From NCBI GenBank assembly GCA_934278995.1, contig CAKQWM010000001.1:248001-312000 (forward strand): DNA of 64,000 nucleotides, given 5' to 3'. The stretch comes from an uncultured Clostridia bacterium. Lineage in GTDB: Bacteria > Bacillota > Clostridia > Christensenellales > Borkfalkiaceae. Below, piece after piece: positions 53,070 to 62,750 of the stretch (the stretch's first letter is position 1; the number at the start of each line of letters is the position of its first letter). The position numbers were made by a program, and so were the translations under genes. A model generated the notes under the pieces. The model did not search any database and was not told the origin of the DNA. It worked only from the letters and a program-made list of their open reading frames with translations.

Positions 53070-53201
53070 ATGAAACCTTGCACGAGCAACAGATTTGCAA
53101 CCAACAAGGGCGGCATTATCAAGGCACCTAAGCCTCAGACCGACCAACCGAAATCTACAGTTGTTAAAGGTAGCGACCTTAGAGACGGCAAGAAAAAATA
53201 A
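53070..53201 (+). CDS. Small basic phage protein, 43 aa
   Basis: Starts behind a strong ACAAGGAGGTATCGAGCGT site. Basic and Pro/Lys-rich (KAPKPQTDQPKSTVVKGSDL). It opens the capsid operon. No family recognised; the longer frame from 53019 starts within leader B. Confidence 0.6.
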   Translation: MKPCTSNRFATNKGGIIKAPKPQTDQPKSTVVKGSDLRDGKKK

Positions 53202-53243
53202 GCCGCAGCAGCTGCTAAAAATCAATCAGGAGGATAAACGATT

Positions 53244-54125
53244 ATGGAAGACGAAAAAAACAATCAACTCGACGTAGACGAAGTCGATAAAACCGATTCC
53301 GACGACGAGGAAATCGTAGACGAAGACAATCTCGACGACGAGAGGGACGACGAGTTTGAGTATGACGAAGACGGCAACATCATTATTCCCGACGTTATCG
53401 ACGAGGACGCCGAAGACGAAGAAGACGCTGCCGACGACGAGGAAGAGCAGGACGAAACCGACGGCGAAAATAATTCCGACGAGAACGAGGGCTCCGACGA
53501 AGAAAACACCGAAACGGAAGTAGTCAAGCCTGCAACCGACGAGAAAGATAAGAGAATTGCAGAGCTTGAGCAGGAATTGACAAAATTGAAAGCTCAAGGC
53601 AAGGAGACCCTTTCTAAGCTCGGCGTAAAAGACACGGGAAACGTGTTAGAGGGGCTTGAGTCCCTCGCTGCGGAGGCGGACGATATTTCTGTCGAAGACT
53701 ACCGTAAAAAGAAACAGGAGACCGAACAAGCCGACGAGGCTAAAAAGATTCTCCAAAAAGCGGAGTTTGAGAAGAAAGCCGCCGCCGACCTTGCGGAACT
53801 CAAAAAATATTATCCAGAGCTTGCCAACGTAAAAACAATTTACGAGATAGAAAATCTCGTCGAGTTTGGGCGTTACAGAGATTTGGGTATTGCACCGAAA
53901 CAAGCGTATGCTGCCGCAAACCCCGATAAACTCAGGGAAAACGCTGCCAATGCGGCTAAGCAGAAGTCTTTGAACGAGACAAAAAAACACTTGCAGTCGT
54001 CGGTGCCAAAAGGCAGTAAAGATACGTCTATTACAATGACAAAAAAAGAGCTTGCAACGTGGAGAGACCTTTTCCCGACGTTGTCAGACAAAGAGTTGGT
54101 AAAGCTCTATAAACAATCTAAATAA
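53244..54125 (+). CDS. Capsid scaffolding protein (probable)
   Basis: 293 aa. The first ~95 residues are extremely acidic (runs of Asp/Glu such as DSDDEEIVDEDNLDDE), then a helical coiled-coil region (KDKRIAELEQELTKLKAQ) and a basic C-terminal helix with WRDLFPTLSDKELVKLYKQ. This acidic-helical-basic pattern just upstream of the major capsid gene is typical of scaffolding proteins. CAGGAGGATAAACGATT precedes the ATG. Confidence 0.82.
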   Translation: MEDEKNNQLDVDEVDKTDSDDEEIVDEDNLDDERDDEFEYDEDGNIIIPDVIDEDAEDEEDAADDEEEQDETDGENNSDENEGSDEENTETEVVKPATDEKDKRIAELEQELTKLKAQGKETLSKLGVKDTGNVLEGLESLAAEADDISVEDYRKKKQETEQADEAKKILQKAEFEKKAAADLAELKKYYPELANVKTIYEIENLVEFGRYRDLGIAPKQAYAAANPDKLRENAANAAKQKSLNETKKHLQSSVPKGSKDTSITMTKKELATWRDLFPTLSDKELVKLYKQSK

Positions 54126-54141
54126 ACAGGAGTAAAAAGTT

Positions 54142-54540
54142 ATGTTCTATCTTAAAAAAATCGAAAACGCAAGAATGAACGTGCCTGAACCCGAATTTTA
54201 CGAAGTGACTGCCGAAGAGGCTGTCTCCTACGGCGAGGCTCTCGTTCTTTCAAGCGGAAAACTTACGAAATGCGGTGCCACTACGGCTCCTGCGTTTATC
54301 GCAATGAAAGACGTCGGAGCGAGCGACACCGACAGAAAGTGTCCCGTTTGCCGAGTCGAATCGAATCAGGTGTATGAAGTTCCTATCCAAGCGGCACCCA
54401 CGGGACTTGTTGCAGGCGACAAGGTTACTCTTCATACCGACGGCTTGCAGGTAACTGCAACGAAAACGAGCGGCGTTGTCACTATCGTTTCTTTGAACGG
54501 TGCGACCGCTGCAGGCGACAAAGTTGTCGTAAGAATCTAA
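54142..54540 (+). CDS. Head decoration/fibre-like protein (probable), 132 aa
   Basis: A small beta-rich protein with GEALVLSSGKLTKCGATTAP, KVTLHTDGLQVTAT and a closing GDKVVVRI, between scaffold and major capsid genes. Length and place fit a capsid decoration or stabilising protein. Family not firmly recognised. Confidence 0.68.
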   Translation: MFYLKKIENARMNVPEPEFYEVTAEEAVSYGEALVLSSGKLTKCGATTAPAFIAMKDVGASDTDRKCPVCRVESNQVYEVPIQAAPTGLVAGDKVTLHTDGLQVTATKTSGVVTIVSLNGATAAGDKVVVRI

Positions 54541-54555
54541 CGGAGGTTTACATTT

Positions 54556-55602
54556 ATGAGTAACTTTATCTACAGTGCTATGTCGGGCAAAAACGACCCT
54601 ATGTTCGGTAAGTTTGAACACCCGATTAAAGCACTTATTGAACAGGAGTCCAATATCTGCGAAAAGAAAAAGTCGATTCTCGATTTTCTTTACAACGTAG
54701 AAAAATCTAACCGCTATGCGGAAACTGTTATCGGCGAATCCGATTTCGATACTTTCAAGAGTAAGGAAGAGGGTCAGGGAGCCGAAAACGACAGCGTCGA
54801 AAAGACGTTCGACAAAACTATCAGCCACATCGAATTTGCGAAAGAGTTTACCATTACCAGAAAAATGGCGGACGACGCAAAATTCGGTATGGGTGCCAAC
54901 TTCAAAAACAAACCTCGCAAGTTTGTTCGTGCATACTACAAGACCCGTATCAAAATCGCCGCTCAGGCTCTTATTAACGGCACGGCAACCAGTATGACGT
55001 TTAACGGAGCAAAGGTTGACCTTTCTACCGCAGACGGCAAAGCATTGTTCAGCAACGCCCACCCGTATGCGACCGACAAAATGAAAGGTAAAACCCAGAG
55101 CAACTATTTCTACGGTGCGGTTTCGGCGTCGGCAGATAAGCTCGAAGAGGCTCTCGGCGTTGCAGCAAACAAACTCCGCAACTTCAAAGACGAAAACGGC
55201 GAAGTTATGGAATATGTTGCGGACACGCTCATTATTCCTTGCAATAGACCGAAACTTGAGGCTCTTGCAAAGAAAGTGGTCGGCTCCGAAAGAACCGTCG
55301 GCAGCAACAACAACGACATCAACACTCAATACGGCAACTGGACTATCGTCGTTCTTGACGGCTGGGAAACTACTGACGATAGGTTTATGATTATGTCTTC
55401 CGAGGCAAACGAAAACCTGCTTGGCAATATGTTCTACAACAGAGTTCCTCTCGACATCACGAGCGACATCGACAAGCACACCAGAAACTATTTCTGGAAC
55501 GGTTATTGCCGTTTCGGTATCGGTTTCAACACGTGGAAACACATTGCTCTTATCGTCAACGCTACGGGCGAGAGCACGGTTTCTGGAGCAACTGCTCTCT
55601 AA
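54556..55602 (+). CDS. Major capsid protein (HK97-type fold, probable)
   Basis: 348 aa. SIYSAMSGKND-like start, a spine-helix-like stretch after ~100 residues (AKEFTITRKMADDAKFG), LFSNAHPY and a C-terminal beta part YFWNGYCRFGIGFNTWKHIA. LFSNAHPYATD is typical of one branch of HK97-type capsid proteins. It directly follows the scaffold and decoration genes, behind ACGGAGGTTTACATTT. Confidence 0.85.
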   Translation: MSNFIYSAMSGKNDPMFGKFEHPIKALIEQESNICEKKKSILDFLYNVEKSNRYAETVIGESDFDTFKSKEEGQGAENDSVEKTFDKTISHIEFAKEFTITRKMADDAKFGMGANFKNKPRKFVRAYYKTRIKIAAQALINGTATSMTFNGAKVDLSTADGKALFSNAHPYATDKMKGKTQSNYFYGAVSASADKLEEALGVAANKLRNFKDENGEVMEYVADTLIIPCNRPKLEALAKKVVGSERTVGSNNNDINTQYGNWTIVVLDGWETTDDRFMIMSSEANENLLGNMFYNRVPLDITSDIDKHTRNYFWNGYCRFGIGFNTWKHIALIVNATGESTVSGATAL

Positions 55603-55628
55603 AATCTTAACGTCTACAGGAGGTGTCT

Positions 55629-56543
55629 ATGAAAGTCTTTGAGCTTTACAAGTCAGTAGCTCAGCTGGGCTTTGAGGACTCTTTGGAGGAAGACGAGAGA
55701 TTCTTTTACGCAGCAAACAGGGCTTTACTACAGGTTTGCAAAATCAAGCCTGTAGTAAGCCACTACGTGCTTAATCATAAACCGCTCAAAAATTTGGTAA
55801 CGGAATCTACGTTTACTCCGATAGAACGAGCGGAAGACCTCGATTTTGAGGTAACCGACGCTAAGGCGTATTATTTCGAGGCAGACGGTAACGGCGTCGC
55901 TTATATCGAAAAACAGGACGCAAACAGCGGCTCTTGGTCTATTATTCAGCAAATAACGCTTTCGTCTACAGGTGCTTTTATTTCATATAAAGGCTTTATC
56001 AAGGACGGGGCGAACTACGTTAGCGGACAGGTAAGACTCAGATTTTCGGGAGAGTTCTTGTATTCGGTGCGTAATATCGCTATGTATGAACATTTACGCA
56101 GTGCTGAAGAGGGCGATATCCCTGCCTACGAGCCTTATACTCGCTATAATATCCGCTCCCTTGCGAGCGATTTCTTGGCTCTTTGTTGTCCTCCGATTCA
56201 GGAAGACGACGAGCATAAAATCTTAAATCAAGACTACCAAATGGAGGGCGACTCGATTATTCTTTTGCCGTATGACAAAAGGGGTGTGTTCAAAGTGCTT
56301 TACGAGAGACTCCCTCAGATGTTAGTCAATACTGGCTCTGTATCCGACGACGAGACCGTTATCGACCTCGACGAAGAACTCTGCAGCTTGCTGCCAACCC
56401 TTATTGCTGCTTATGTCTGGGTTGACGACGAACCGTCTAAATCAGAGTATTACTTGAGCCTTTACAGGGAACGTGCCGTCGATATAGAACGCAGAAATAT
56501 CGACAACAAGCCTGTGATGTACAATAATTCAAACGGTTGGTAA
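55629..56543 (+). CDS. Head-tail adaptor-like protein (probable), 304 aa
   Basis: Helical N-terminus (MKVFELYKSVAQLGFED and ERFFYAANRALLQVCKIKPVV), a beta-rich middle resembling a carbohydrate- or jelly-roll-type domain (SWSIIQQITLSSTGAFISY), and a helical end (LLPTLIAAYVWVDDEPSKSEYYL). Place between capsid and nozzle suggests the tail adaptor. ATG 55629 is behind AGGAGGTGTCT. Confidence 0.65.
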   Translation: MKVFELYKSVAQLGFEDSLEEDERFFYAANRALLQVCKIKPVVSHYVLNHKPLKNLVTESTFTPIERAEDLDFEVTDAKAYYFEADGNGVAYIEKQDANSGSWSIIQQITLSSTGAFISYKGFIKDGANYVSGQVRLRFSGEFLYSVRNIAMYEHLRSAEEGDIPAYEPYTRYNIRSLASDFLALCCPPIQEDDEHKILNQDYQMEGDSIILLPYDKRGVFKVLYERLPQMLVNTGSVSDDETVIDLDEELCSLLPTLIAAYVWVDDEPSKSEYYLSLYRERAVDIERRNIDNKPVMYNNSNGW

Positions 56544-56547
56544 ATCT

Positions 56548-59223
56548 ATGGCGAATTTTAAGACTGCAAAAAATATCCTGCAGGACAGGGATACATACAA
56601 CAGGTATTACGGCGATTTCAGAGGCGTTGATTTCTCGTCCGACCACACTCAGGTTCACGAGCAACGCCTTGCTTTTGCTGTAAATATGTTTAGAGACTAC
56701 CAGTCGGGACAGGGGCAAGCTCTTGAAACCATTGCAGGGTTTAGACGTCGTGTCGTTTTACCCGAAGAAAGCAGCGTGCACGGCATATTCTACTATAAAC
56801 ATAAGAACGCCCAGAACGAGACTTTAACAAAAGTCTTAATTCATTCAGGAAATAAATTGTATTTGTGGGGTAACTACCCGAACTCTGTAAACGTTATTGC
56901 TACAGAGACCGTAGAAACGCCTCAGGCGGCTGAGACTTCAAACGGTACTCCGATATATAAAGCAGTGCTCCCGAACAAGGTATTCGCCGTAGTGTCTCTC
57001 AGACGGCAAGACGGAACCGACCTCACGGCTCTAATTTCCTCGTATGACCCGACAACGCATATCTTGACTTATGCAAGCAGCGAAATAGCCGTCGGAGAAA
57101 GGCTTTTGTATGACTACAAAGAGGGCGTTATCGAATCGAGCGACGCCTTATTCAGCGGTATGAATGACCGCAGAAGTGCGTCCTTTATTTTTAATAACAA
57201 ACTGTATATTATCGACGGACTAAATTATCTCGTCTATGACGGGTTTACAGTTAAAAACGTGTTATCCGAGGCGTATATCCCGACAACGTATATAAATGTT
57301 GTTCCCAGCGGAGAGAATGCAGACATCGGCAAAGAATACGAACAAAGAAACATTCTGCAGCCAAAATTCAAGACAACGTTTATAGCCGACGGAAAAACAA
57401 CCGAATTTTACCTAAACGAAAACGAGCTCAATTCTGTTGTCGGCGTAGAGGTTTACGGCGAAACAAAAACGGCAGGAATAGACTATACTGTAGATTTAGC
57501 AAACGGTAAAATTACTTTTACGACGGCTCCTGCAAAACCTGAAACGGTCGTGCAGGTCGCAGCAACGGACGGAGCGGCTGCGGTTTATTATCCTGAATTT
57601 TATGCTGGAATCGTAATTACTGCAAGTAAGATATTTACGAGTGTATCTGGCGTTACAAAGCAGGAAGGCACCGTGTCCGAGCTTATAACAAAGTGCACGC
57701 TTGCCACGATATACGATAACCGTGTGTTTTTGTCTGGCAACCCGAACTACCCGAACCATATTTTTTACTGCGGTCTGAACAATGCGACTGGGTTTATCGA
57801 CCCGACGTATTTCGGCGTATTGAACTATATGCAGGACGGTGTCGGTATTGCACCGATTACGGGTATGATAACTGTTGCAGATACGCTAATGGTGTTAAAA
57901 AACGATACCCAGCAGGACGGTTCGACGTATTTCCATACGGCTCAGCTTACTGATTCCAACATACAACCCAAAATATACCCGTCCTCGCAAGGTTTAAGCG
58001 GTATAGGTTGTCTCGGTGCCTGCGTCAACTTCCTTGACGACCCAATTTTCATATCCCGTCTCGGCGTTGAGGCTGTCGGACAACTCTCTGTGCGTTATGA
58101 ACGTGCAAACGAACATCGTTCCAGCCTTATAGACGCAAAACTCGTCAATATGAACCTTCCCCACGCTATAGTGGAAGAATGGAACGGTTATTTGCTCGTG
58201 CTTGTAGACGGAAAAATGTTTATGGGCGACAGCCGACAAAAATATCAGCACGATATAGGCGTGCCTCAATATGAGTGGTATTACGTCGAGGGTATCGGCG
58301 TTTACAAAAATCAATATCCCGAATACAGCTACGCCTTGTATATGTCTGACGAACTCGTCGGAGCTAAAGTTCACTGGTGCCGCAAATGCGGTAAAAGTGC
58401 CACACATTGCACCTGTTCGGAAGACGAAAAAGACATAATCGAGATTCCGCTGCAGTTGGCGAACGCAGTATATTATGCCGACACAAACGAGACAAAAGAC
58501 CTCAGGGGAACTGTTGTAAACGAGCCGAACTATGCAGGTGTTGCAGAAACAGAAGTTGTGGACGAGGGTGTAAAAATCTCTATCAACGACGAAACGTTTA
58601 CCGTCGGTGTGTATTACACCGTGCACCCCGTTGTAGACATAATTTCTGGCGATATTACTCATTATGAGGCGTATTTATGCGACGGCAAAGGAAACTACAC
58701 GGGCGGCGTATTCAAACAGGCTACAACGCTTAAGAATATGGCTGACAATATCTTTTTCGGCACAGAAAATGGTGTTGTTTGCTCGTTTAATTTCGATAAA
58801 AGAGGCACAGACGGCGAAATTCCGACGCAATATTACTCTTTCGACGAGAGAACTATTTACTGCGGAGCTGCCACAAAAATGGACTGCTGCGGTATTCCGC
58901 ATTTGACGAAAAACACGATAAAACGCTCTACCGTCATAAAAACAAAGTCATTCCGCAACTCTGCGGCAAAAATAAAGGTCAGGACGAATAAAAAGCCCTA
59001 TCAGCAGATAGCCAGAATCAATACGTCTCTGTTCTCGTTTGAAGATATGAACTTTTCGGACTTTACCTTTAGCACAAGCGAGCAAAGCCTTTTCGCTATC
59101 AAAGAAAAGGAAAAACAGTGGGTTGAAAAGCAGTATTACATATATTCGGACGAATACCTTAAACCCTTTGCTCTTTACTATGTCTCTTACCGCTATCAGG
59201 TGGTCGGAAGACTGAAACAATAG
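56548..59223 (+). CDS. Tail nozzle-like protein (P22 gp10-type, probable), 891 aa
   Basis: N-terminal segment FRGVDFSSDHTQVHEQRLAFAVNMFRDYQ and GQALETIAGFRR are typical of short-tailed phage nozzle proteins, followed by beta-propeller-like repeats (VHGIFYYKHK, LIHSGNKLYLWG, FIFNNKLYIIDGLNYLVYDG). An inserted domain contains CRKCGKSATHCTC around residue 610. It would form the tube tip through which DNA leaves. Starts four bases after the adaptor gene. Confidence 0.8.
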   Translation: MANFKTAKNILQDRDTYNRYYGDFRGVDFSSDHTQVHEQRLAFAVNMFRDYQSGQGQALETIAGFRRRVVLPEESSVHGIFYYKHKNAQNETLTKVLIHSGNKLYLWGNYPNSVNVIATETVETPQAAETSNGTPIYKAVLPNKVFAVVSLRRQDGTDLTALISSYDPTTHILTYASSEIAVGERLLYDYKEGVIESSDALFSGMNDRRSASFIFNNKLYIIDGLNYLVYDGFTVKNVLSEAYIPTTYINVVPSGENADIGKEYEQRNILQPKFKTTFIADGKTTEFYLNENELNSVVGVEVYGETKTAGIDYTVDLANGKITFTTAPAKPETVVQVAATDGAAAVYYPEFYAGIVITASKIFTSVSGVTKQEGTVSELITKCTLATIYDNRVFLSGNPNYPNHIFYCGLNNATGFIDPTYFGVLNYMQDGVGIAPITGMITVADTLMVLKNDTQQDGSTYFHTAQLTDSNIQPKIYPSSQGLSGIGCLGACVNFLDDPIFISRLGVEAVGQLSVRYERANEHRSSLIDAKLVNMNLPHAIVEEWNGYLLVLVDGKMFMGDSRQKYQHDIGVPQYEWYYVEGIGVYKNQYPEYSYALYMSDELVGAKVHWCRKCGKSATHCTCSEDEKDIIEIPLQLANAVYYADTNETKDLRGTVVNEPNYAGVAETEVVDEGVKISINDETFTVGVYYTVHPVVDIISGDITHYEAYLCDGKGNYTGGVFKQATTLKNMADNIFFGTENGVVCSFNFDKRGTDGEIPTQYYSFDERTIYCGAATKMDCCGIPHLTKNTIKRSTVIKTKSFRNSAAKIKVRTNKKPYQQIARINTSLFSFEDMNFSDFTFSTSEQSLFAIKEKEKQWVEKQYYIYSDEYLKPFALYYVSYRYQVVGRLKQ

Positions 59224-59232
59224 GAGGCTTAT

Positions 59233-61815
59233 ATGGCAAAAAAACAATTTGCAAACATTTCTAATGCAGAGCTTGCGGCAAAAGGTGTCGTAGCTCTTGC
59301 GGATAAGCCTAACGTTGCAGCCAGTTACGGTGTAGGCGGTCTTTCGCCTACACAACTTAAGCTGTGGTTTGATAACCTCGGCAGACTTTTGGCAGGTAAA
59401 ATCAACGAGATTCAGACCGCCTTGAGTGAATCGGGGCAGGAGTATGTAGGTATTGATAATCTGGGCGAAACGATAACCTCCCTCGGAGACCTTACGGCGT
59501 CGTTTCTTAACGGCGGTTTTGCTACGATTATGCTTGCGTATCACTCTGCCTCAGATATGGGCGACGAAAAGAATCTTGCAACGTTACAGGCGATAATCAA
59601 CGAAAAGGCACGCCTTATTTCGGAGCTTACCGAGGCGTTTAATAATTACAAGACGCTTATAAAATCGTCCTCAGGAGCCGCTGAAGTGGGTATTTCGGAC
59701 AGCTACAACGGGACAGGAAAGAAGTTAAGCAACCTCGTCTCCGACATCGCTAACGGCACTCTGGCGGCTAAAATAACCCTGCAGTGTTACGGCTTTGCGA
59801 CGTCGAACAAGGCAACGGCAACAAGTAAGACGCTTAAAGAGTATGCTGACGCCATTGCCGACGCTTTGCAAGGCGATATAAACAGCGGTTTGCTTGAAAA
59901 AATAAACGACCGCTACACTAAAACGCAGACGGATAATTTCTTGGCTCTAAAAGTCGATAAATCTACATATCAGACGGATAAAAACATTTCGGACGGAAGA
60001 CTCGATAGTCTTGAAAGTCGTGCAACGACCGTTGAGGGCAATATCGGCGATATGTCTAAAATTACTGCAATCGGAGCAGATGTTGCTCTGGCAATTCAAT
60101 CGCTTAATCAGGACATAGACAGCCTGCAGCTCGGTGTAAAACCTCGCATTATCCGTGGCGTTGTTTTATGGGCTACGCCTGAAAATCTCAACGCTGCTCT
60201 CATTGCCGAACTCAATAAAAAGGTCAAAGAAAGCACGGGAAGAGATACTCCCGACAATACAGACTCTGTTCAAGTCTGGGATAATCAAATGCCCGACGCA
60301 GGTAAAATTTATACTTATCATTACTGGTCGTCTGCCGTTATAGGAGACGAACTTGACGGCTGGTATCTGGCAAGCATTTATATGTCGCCTGCAATTACGG
60401 ATATTCCGAGTTATGTTTTGAATATTCTTTCAAGCTCGTGGTCGGAAAATGCCGACTCTAACGGGCTATATTACATAACGGTGCCGCCTGCTACGCACGG
60501 TATGGGCTCCGATATGTCGCTTTATATCGACCTCAGACGTAAAGACGCCGACGGGAATTTCTCGTCTTGTAACCTGTTTACTGTGTCTGCAGGCGGAACT
60601 GTTGTTTGCTACACCGACGAAAAATTCGAGGGTAAGCTTATCGTTCGTGTCGGCAAAGCGTATTACACGACAAATACAACAAATATCGTTTCCATTGAAA
60701 TGGAAAAAGTAAACGGGCTCGAGGAGGCTCTTGCCGCAAAAGTCGATAAAAACGGCGGCGACGTAGCCGAGACCGTTACGACGTTTCCCGATATATCGGG
60801 CACGGCGGCTAATCTGGCAAGCGGAAATACGCTTAAAGTTCTGTTTGGAAAGATAAAAAACTGGTTTGGACGTCTTAAGGCACTCGCTTTTAAGGATAAA
60901 ATCAAAAATGCCGATGTCGATTCGGCTGCTGCAATCGAATATGCGAAACTAAGCGGCGTTGCCCCAGAGTCCCACTCGCACGACGATAGGTATTACACCG
61001 AGTCGGAAATAAATACAAAACTTAATGCGAAACAGGATACGCTTTCGTGGGACGATACGCCGACGTCAGGTAGTAGCAAGCCTGTAAAATCTGGCGGTGT
61101 CTATACCGAACTCAACAAGAAAGTTACAGCCTCAGGTGGCGAAATTGGAGACACAAAGGTTACATTTTCCGACGCAACAGGGACACGCTCGAATATCAGC
61201 TCGGGAGACACGACAAAGAGTCTTTTCGGCAAAATCAAACAGTGGTTTGCCGCTCTCGGAACTTTGGCGTTTAAGTCCTCCATAACAAACTCGGACGTGT
61301 CGTCGAGTGCAGCTATAGATAAGAGTAAAATTTCGGGACTCGGTTCACTGGCGGCAAAAAACTCTATAAGTAACGCCGACGTGGCAACAAATGCAGATAT
61401 TGAAATAGGCAAACTCAAGCTGAGTTCAATCAGAAACCTCTTGTATCCCATAGGCTCTATTAAAATGAGCACAGAAAACACGAACCCGTCAACCTATCTT
61501 GGTGGGACGTGGGTTGCGTGGGGTTCTGGTAAAGTGCCAGTTGGTGTGGACTCTTCGGACAGTGATTTTTCCACAGTCGAAAAAAGCGGAGGAGAAAAAA
61601 CGCATAAATTAACGATTGACGAAATACCCTCACATACGCACAGTTTTCAGGCGACACCGTCTTCGGATATGGGCGGTCAAACCTATAAAATACTTTCAAG
61701 CGTAGACGCCACGGGAATGTCTACGGTTGGGTATACAAGTGCAAGTGGTAGCGGAACATCTCATAACAACTTACAACCTTACATTACGTGTTATATGTGG
61801 AAACGCACGGCATAA
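59233..61815 (+). CDS. Tail fibre protein, 860 aa
   Basis: N-terminal attachment region, then fibre repeats of the type LFGKIKNWFGRLKALAFKDK with SAAAIEYAKLSG, occurring at least twice (about residues 530-590 and 655-705), HSHDDRYYTESEINTKLNAK, and a C-terminal collar-like domain (LLYPIGSIKMST, PSTYLGGTWVAWG, IPSHTHSF, NNLQPYITCYMWKR). It should bind the host surface. AATAGGAGGCTTAT is the ribosome region. It is next to the DGR, but no VR is seen in it. Confidence 0.88.
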   Translation: MAKKQFANISNAELAAKGVVALADKPNVAASYGVGGLSPTQLKLWFDNLGRLLAGKINEIQTALSESGQEYVGIDNLGETITSLGDLTASFLNGGFATIMLAYHSASDMGDEKNLATLQAIINEKARLISELTEAFNNYKTLIKSSSGAAEVGISDSYNGTGKKLSNLVSDIANGTLAAKITLQCYGFATSNKATATSKTLKEYADAIADALQGDINSGLLEKINDRYTKTQTDNFLALKVDKSTYQTDKNISDGRLDSLESRATTVEGNIGDMSKITAIGADVALAIQSLNQDIDSLQLGVKPRIIRGVVLWATPENLNAALIAELNKKVKESTGRDTPDNTDSVQVWDNQMPDAGKIYTYHYWSSAVIGDELDGWYLASIYMSPAITDIPSYVLNILSSSWSENADSNGLYYITVPPATHGMGSDMSLYIDLRRKDADGNFSSCNLFTVSAGGTVVCYTDEKFEGKLIVRVGKAYYTTNTTNIVSIEMEKVNGLEEALAAKVDKNGGDVAETVTTFPDISGTAANLASGNTLKVLFGKIKNWFGRLKALAFKDKIKNADVDSAAAIEYAKLSGVAPESHSHDDRYYTESEINTKLNAKQDTLSWDDTPTSGSSKPVKSGGVYTELNKKVTASGGEIGDTKVTFSDATGTRSNISSGDTTKSLFGKIKQWFAALGTLAFKSSITNSDVSSSAAIDKSKISGLGSLAAKNSISNADVATNADIEIGKLKLSSIRNLLYPIGSIKMSTENTNPSTYLGGTWVAWGSGKVPVGVDSSDSDFSTVEKSGGEKTHKLTIDEIPSHTHSFQATPSSDMGGQTYKILSSVDATGMSTVGYTSASGSGTSHNNLQPYITCYMWKRTA

Positions 61816-61826
61816 AGGAGTGAACT

Positions 61827-62051
61827 ATGGACGAAATCAAACTTAAAAACGTATCCAACCCTCTTGAACTGCTCGAAACGATTAAGGCGTTGAAAGCGAC
61901 TGTGGACGACAATGCCGCTGCGGCAGAAAAAATAAAACAGGTGCACGAAACGCTCGGCGGCACGCAGTATATTAAGGTCTTTACGAATCTTGACGGCTGC
62001 TCACTGCTAAACGGAAATAGCAATCTGGCGGGAGGATACCTGTATTGTTAA
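61827..62051 (+). CDS. Small phage protein, 74 aa, before avd
   Basis: A helical start (LELLETIKALKATVDDNAAAAEKIKQ) and a Gly/Asn-rich end (GCSLLNGNSNLAGGYLYC). Behind AAAGGAGTGAACT. Possible tail accessory protein; not recognised. Its stop codon overlaps the avd start. Confidence 0.65.
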   Translation: MDEIKLKNVSNPLELLETIKALKATVDDNAAAAEKIKQVHETLGGTQYIKVFTNLDGCSLLNGNSNLAGGYLYC

Positions 62052-62461
62052 AAGTAAACGAACGCAACCCTAAGGAAATGGCTGTCATTACAAAAGCGAA
62101 AGACCTTATGGAACACAGCTGCAAAATGACGGCAAACACAAACCATTTTCCTAAGAAATACAGGTTTTCGATAGGTGCGAGAATAGAAAACATCGCTATC
62201 GACATCTACGAAAACCTTGTCCGAGCAAACGAGTGCGACATTAACGACGCCACCGAAAGACGCTCCAGATACGAGTGCCAGAAAGAGGCGATAGTGTCGT
62301 GCAAGCTGCTTAACACAATGATAGAGTTAGCCTACAAACTTAAAACTATCGAACTCGAAATGAAATCGGTAGCATACTGGAGTGGGCTTGTCGTAGAAGT
62401 CAAACGAATGACTGCCGCTTGGAGGAATAGCGACAAGCGGAACAGCAGCCATAACGGTTGA
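62045..62461 (+). CDS. avd: DGR accessory variability determinant (Avd-like four-helix protein)
   Basis: 138 aa from TTG 62045, behind GGGAGG at nine bases; the ATG at 62078 has no proper site. FPKKYRFSIGARIENIAIDIYENLVRAN is the Avd/four-helix-bundle signature (given here in part: FPKKYRF, IGARIENIAIDI), followed by helices with ERRSRYECQKEAI and KLLNTMIELAYKL. Avd forms a basic pentameric barrel that binds the reverse transcriptase and the template RNA and is needed for retrohoming. It directly precedes the TR. Confidence 0.88.
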   Translation: MLKVNERNPKEMAVITKAKDLMEHSCKMTANTNHFPKKYRFSIGARIENIAIDIYENLVRANECDINDATERRSRYECQKEAIVSCKLLNTMIELAYKLKTIELEMKSVAYWSGLVVEVKRMTAAWRNSDKRNSSHNG

Positions 62462-62506
62462 TTAAGCACATCTCTTAGGGTATGCTCTGCCCCTCCTAAC
62501 TCGTCG

Positions 62507-62595
62507 AACTCGTACAATGTTCGCAATGTCAATTCGGACGGTAGTTTGAACAACAACAATGCGTATAACGGTAACAACGGCGTGCGTCCGCTTTG
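62507..62595 (+). repeat. DGR template repeat (TR)
   Basis: 89 bp with 26 adenines. In the target frame it would read NSYNVRNVNSDGSLNNNN, then AYNGNNGVRPL, dominated by AAC/AAT codons; because the third base is C or T, A-mutation cannot create stops. It matches the VR at 28187-28275 except at 17 A positions. Upstream bases 62481-62506 (PPNSSN in the same frame) probably belong to the template for the neighbouring target. Confidence 0.95.
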
Positions 62596-62663
62596 GTGGT
62601 ATAAAGTCAGACCGAGTAGCTATATTTGGGCGAAAGCAGCACTCCACCAATCAAAGGAGAGCA

Positions 62664-62682
62664 TATCCTTTCCGAAAGGATA
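62664..62682 (+). other. Hairpin between TR and reverse transcriptase
   Basis: TATCCTTT-CCG-AAAGGATA, a perfect 8 bp stem. It lies in the presumed TR RNA spacer and could be part of the structured RNA bound by the reverse transcriptase. Confidence 0.5.
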
Positions 62683-62750
62683 AATACAAGATTATCGACG
62701 CAAAGGCATTTTCGTAAGAAAAGGCAATAGCTATATGCGATAAGGAATTT

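Noticed and set aside
54250..55542. 430-codon reverse-strand open frame opposite the capsid gene
   Set aside because: It mirrors the decoration and capsid genes, has no ribosome site or family motif, and opposes the late operon direction.
59233..61815. Tail fibre as a DGR target
   Set aside because: No stretch resembling the TR or the CGTGCGTCCGCTTTG end occurs in it, and its C-terminus is a collar-type domain.
62480..62680. Template region as a coding gene
   Set aside because: A frame can be read (YNVRNVNSDGSL...) but it has no start or ribosome site and is the expected non-coding TR.
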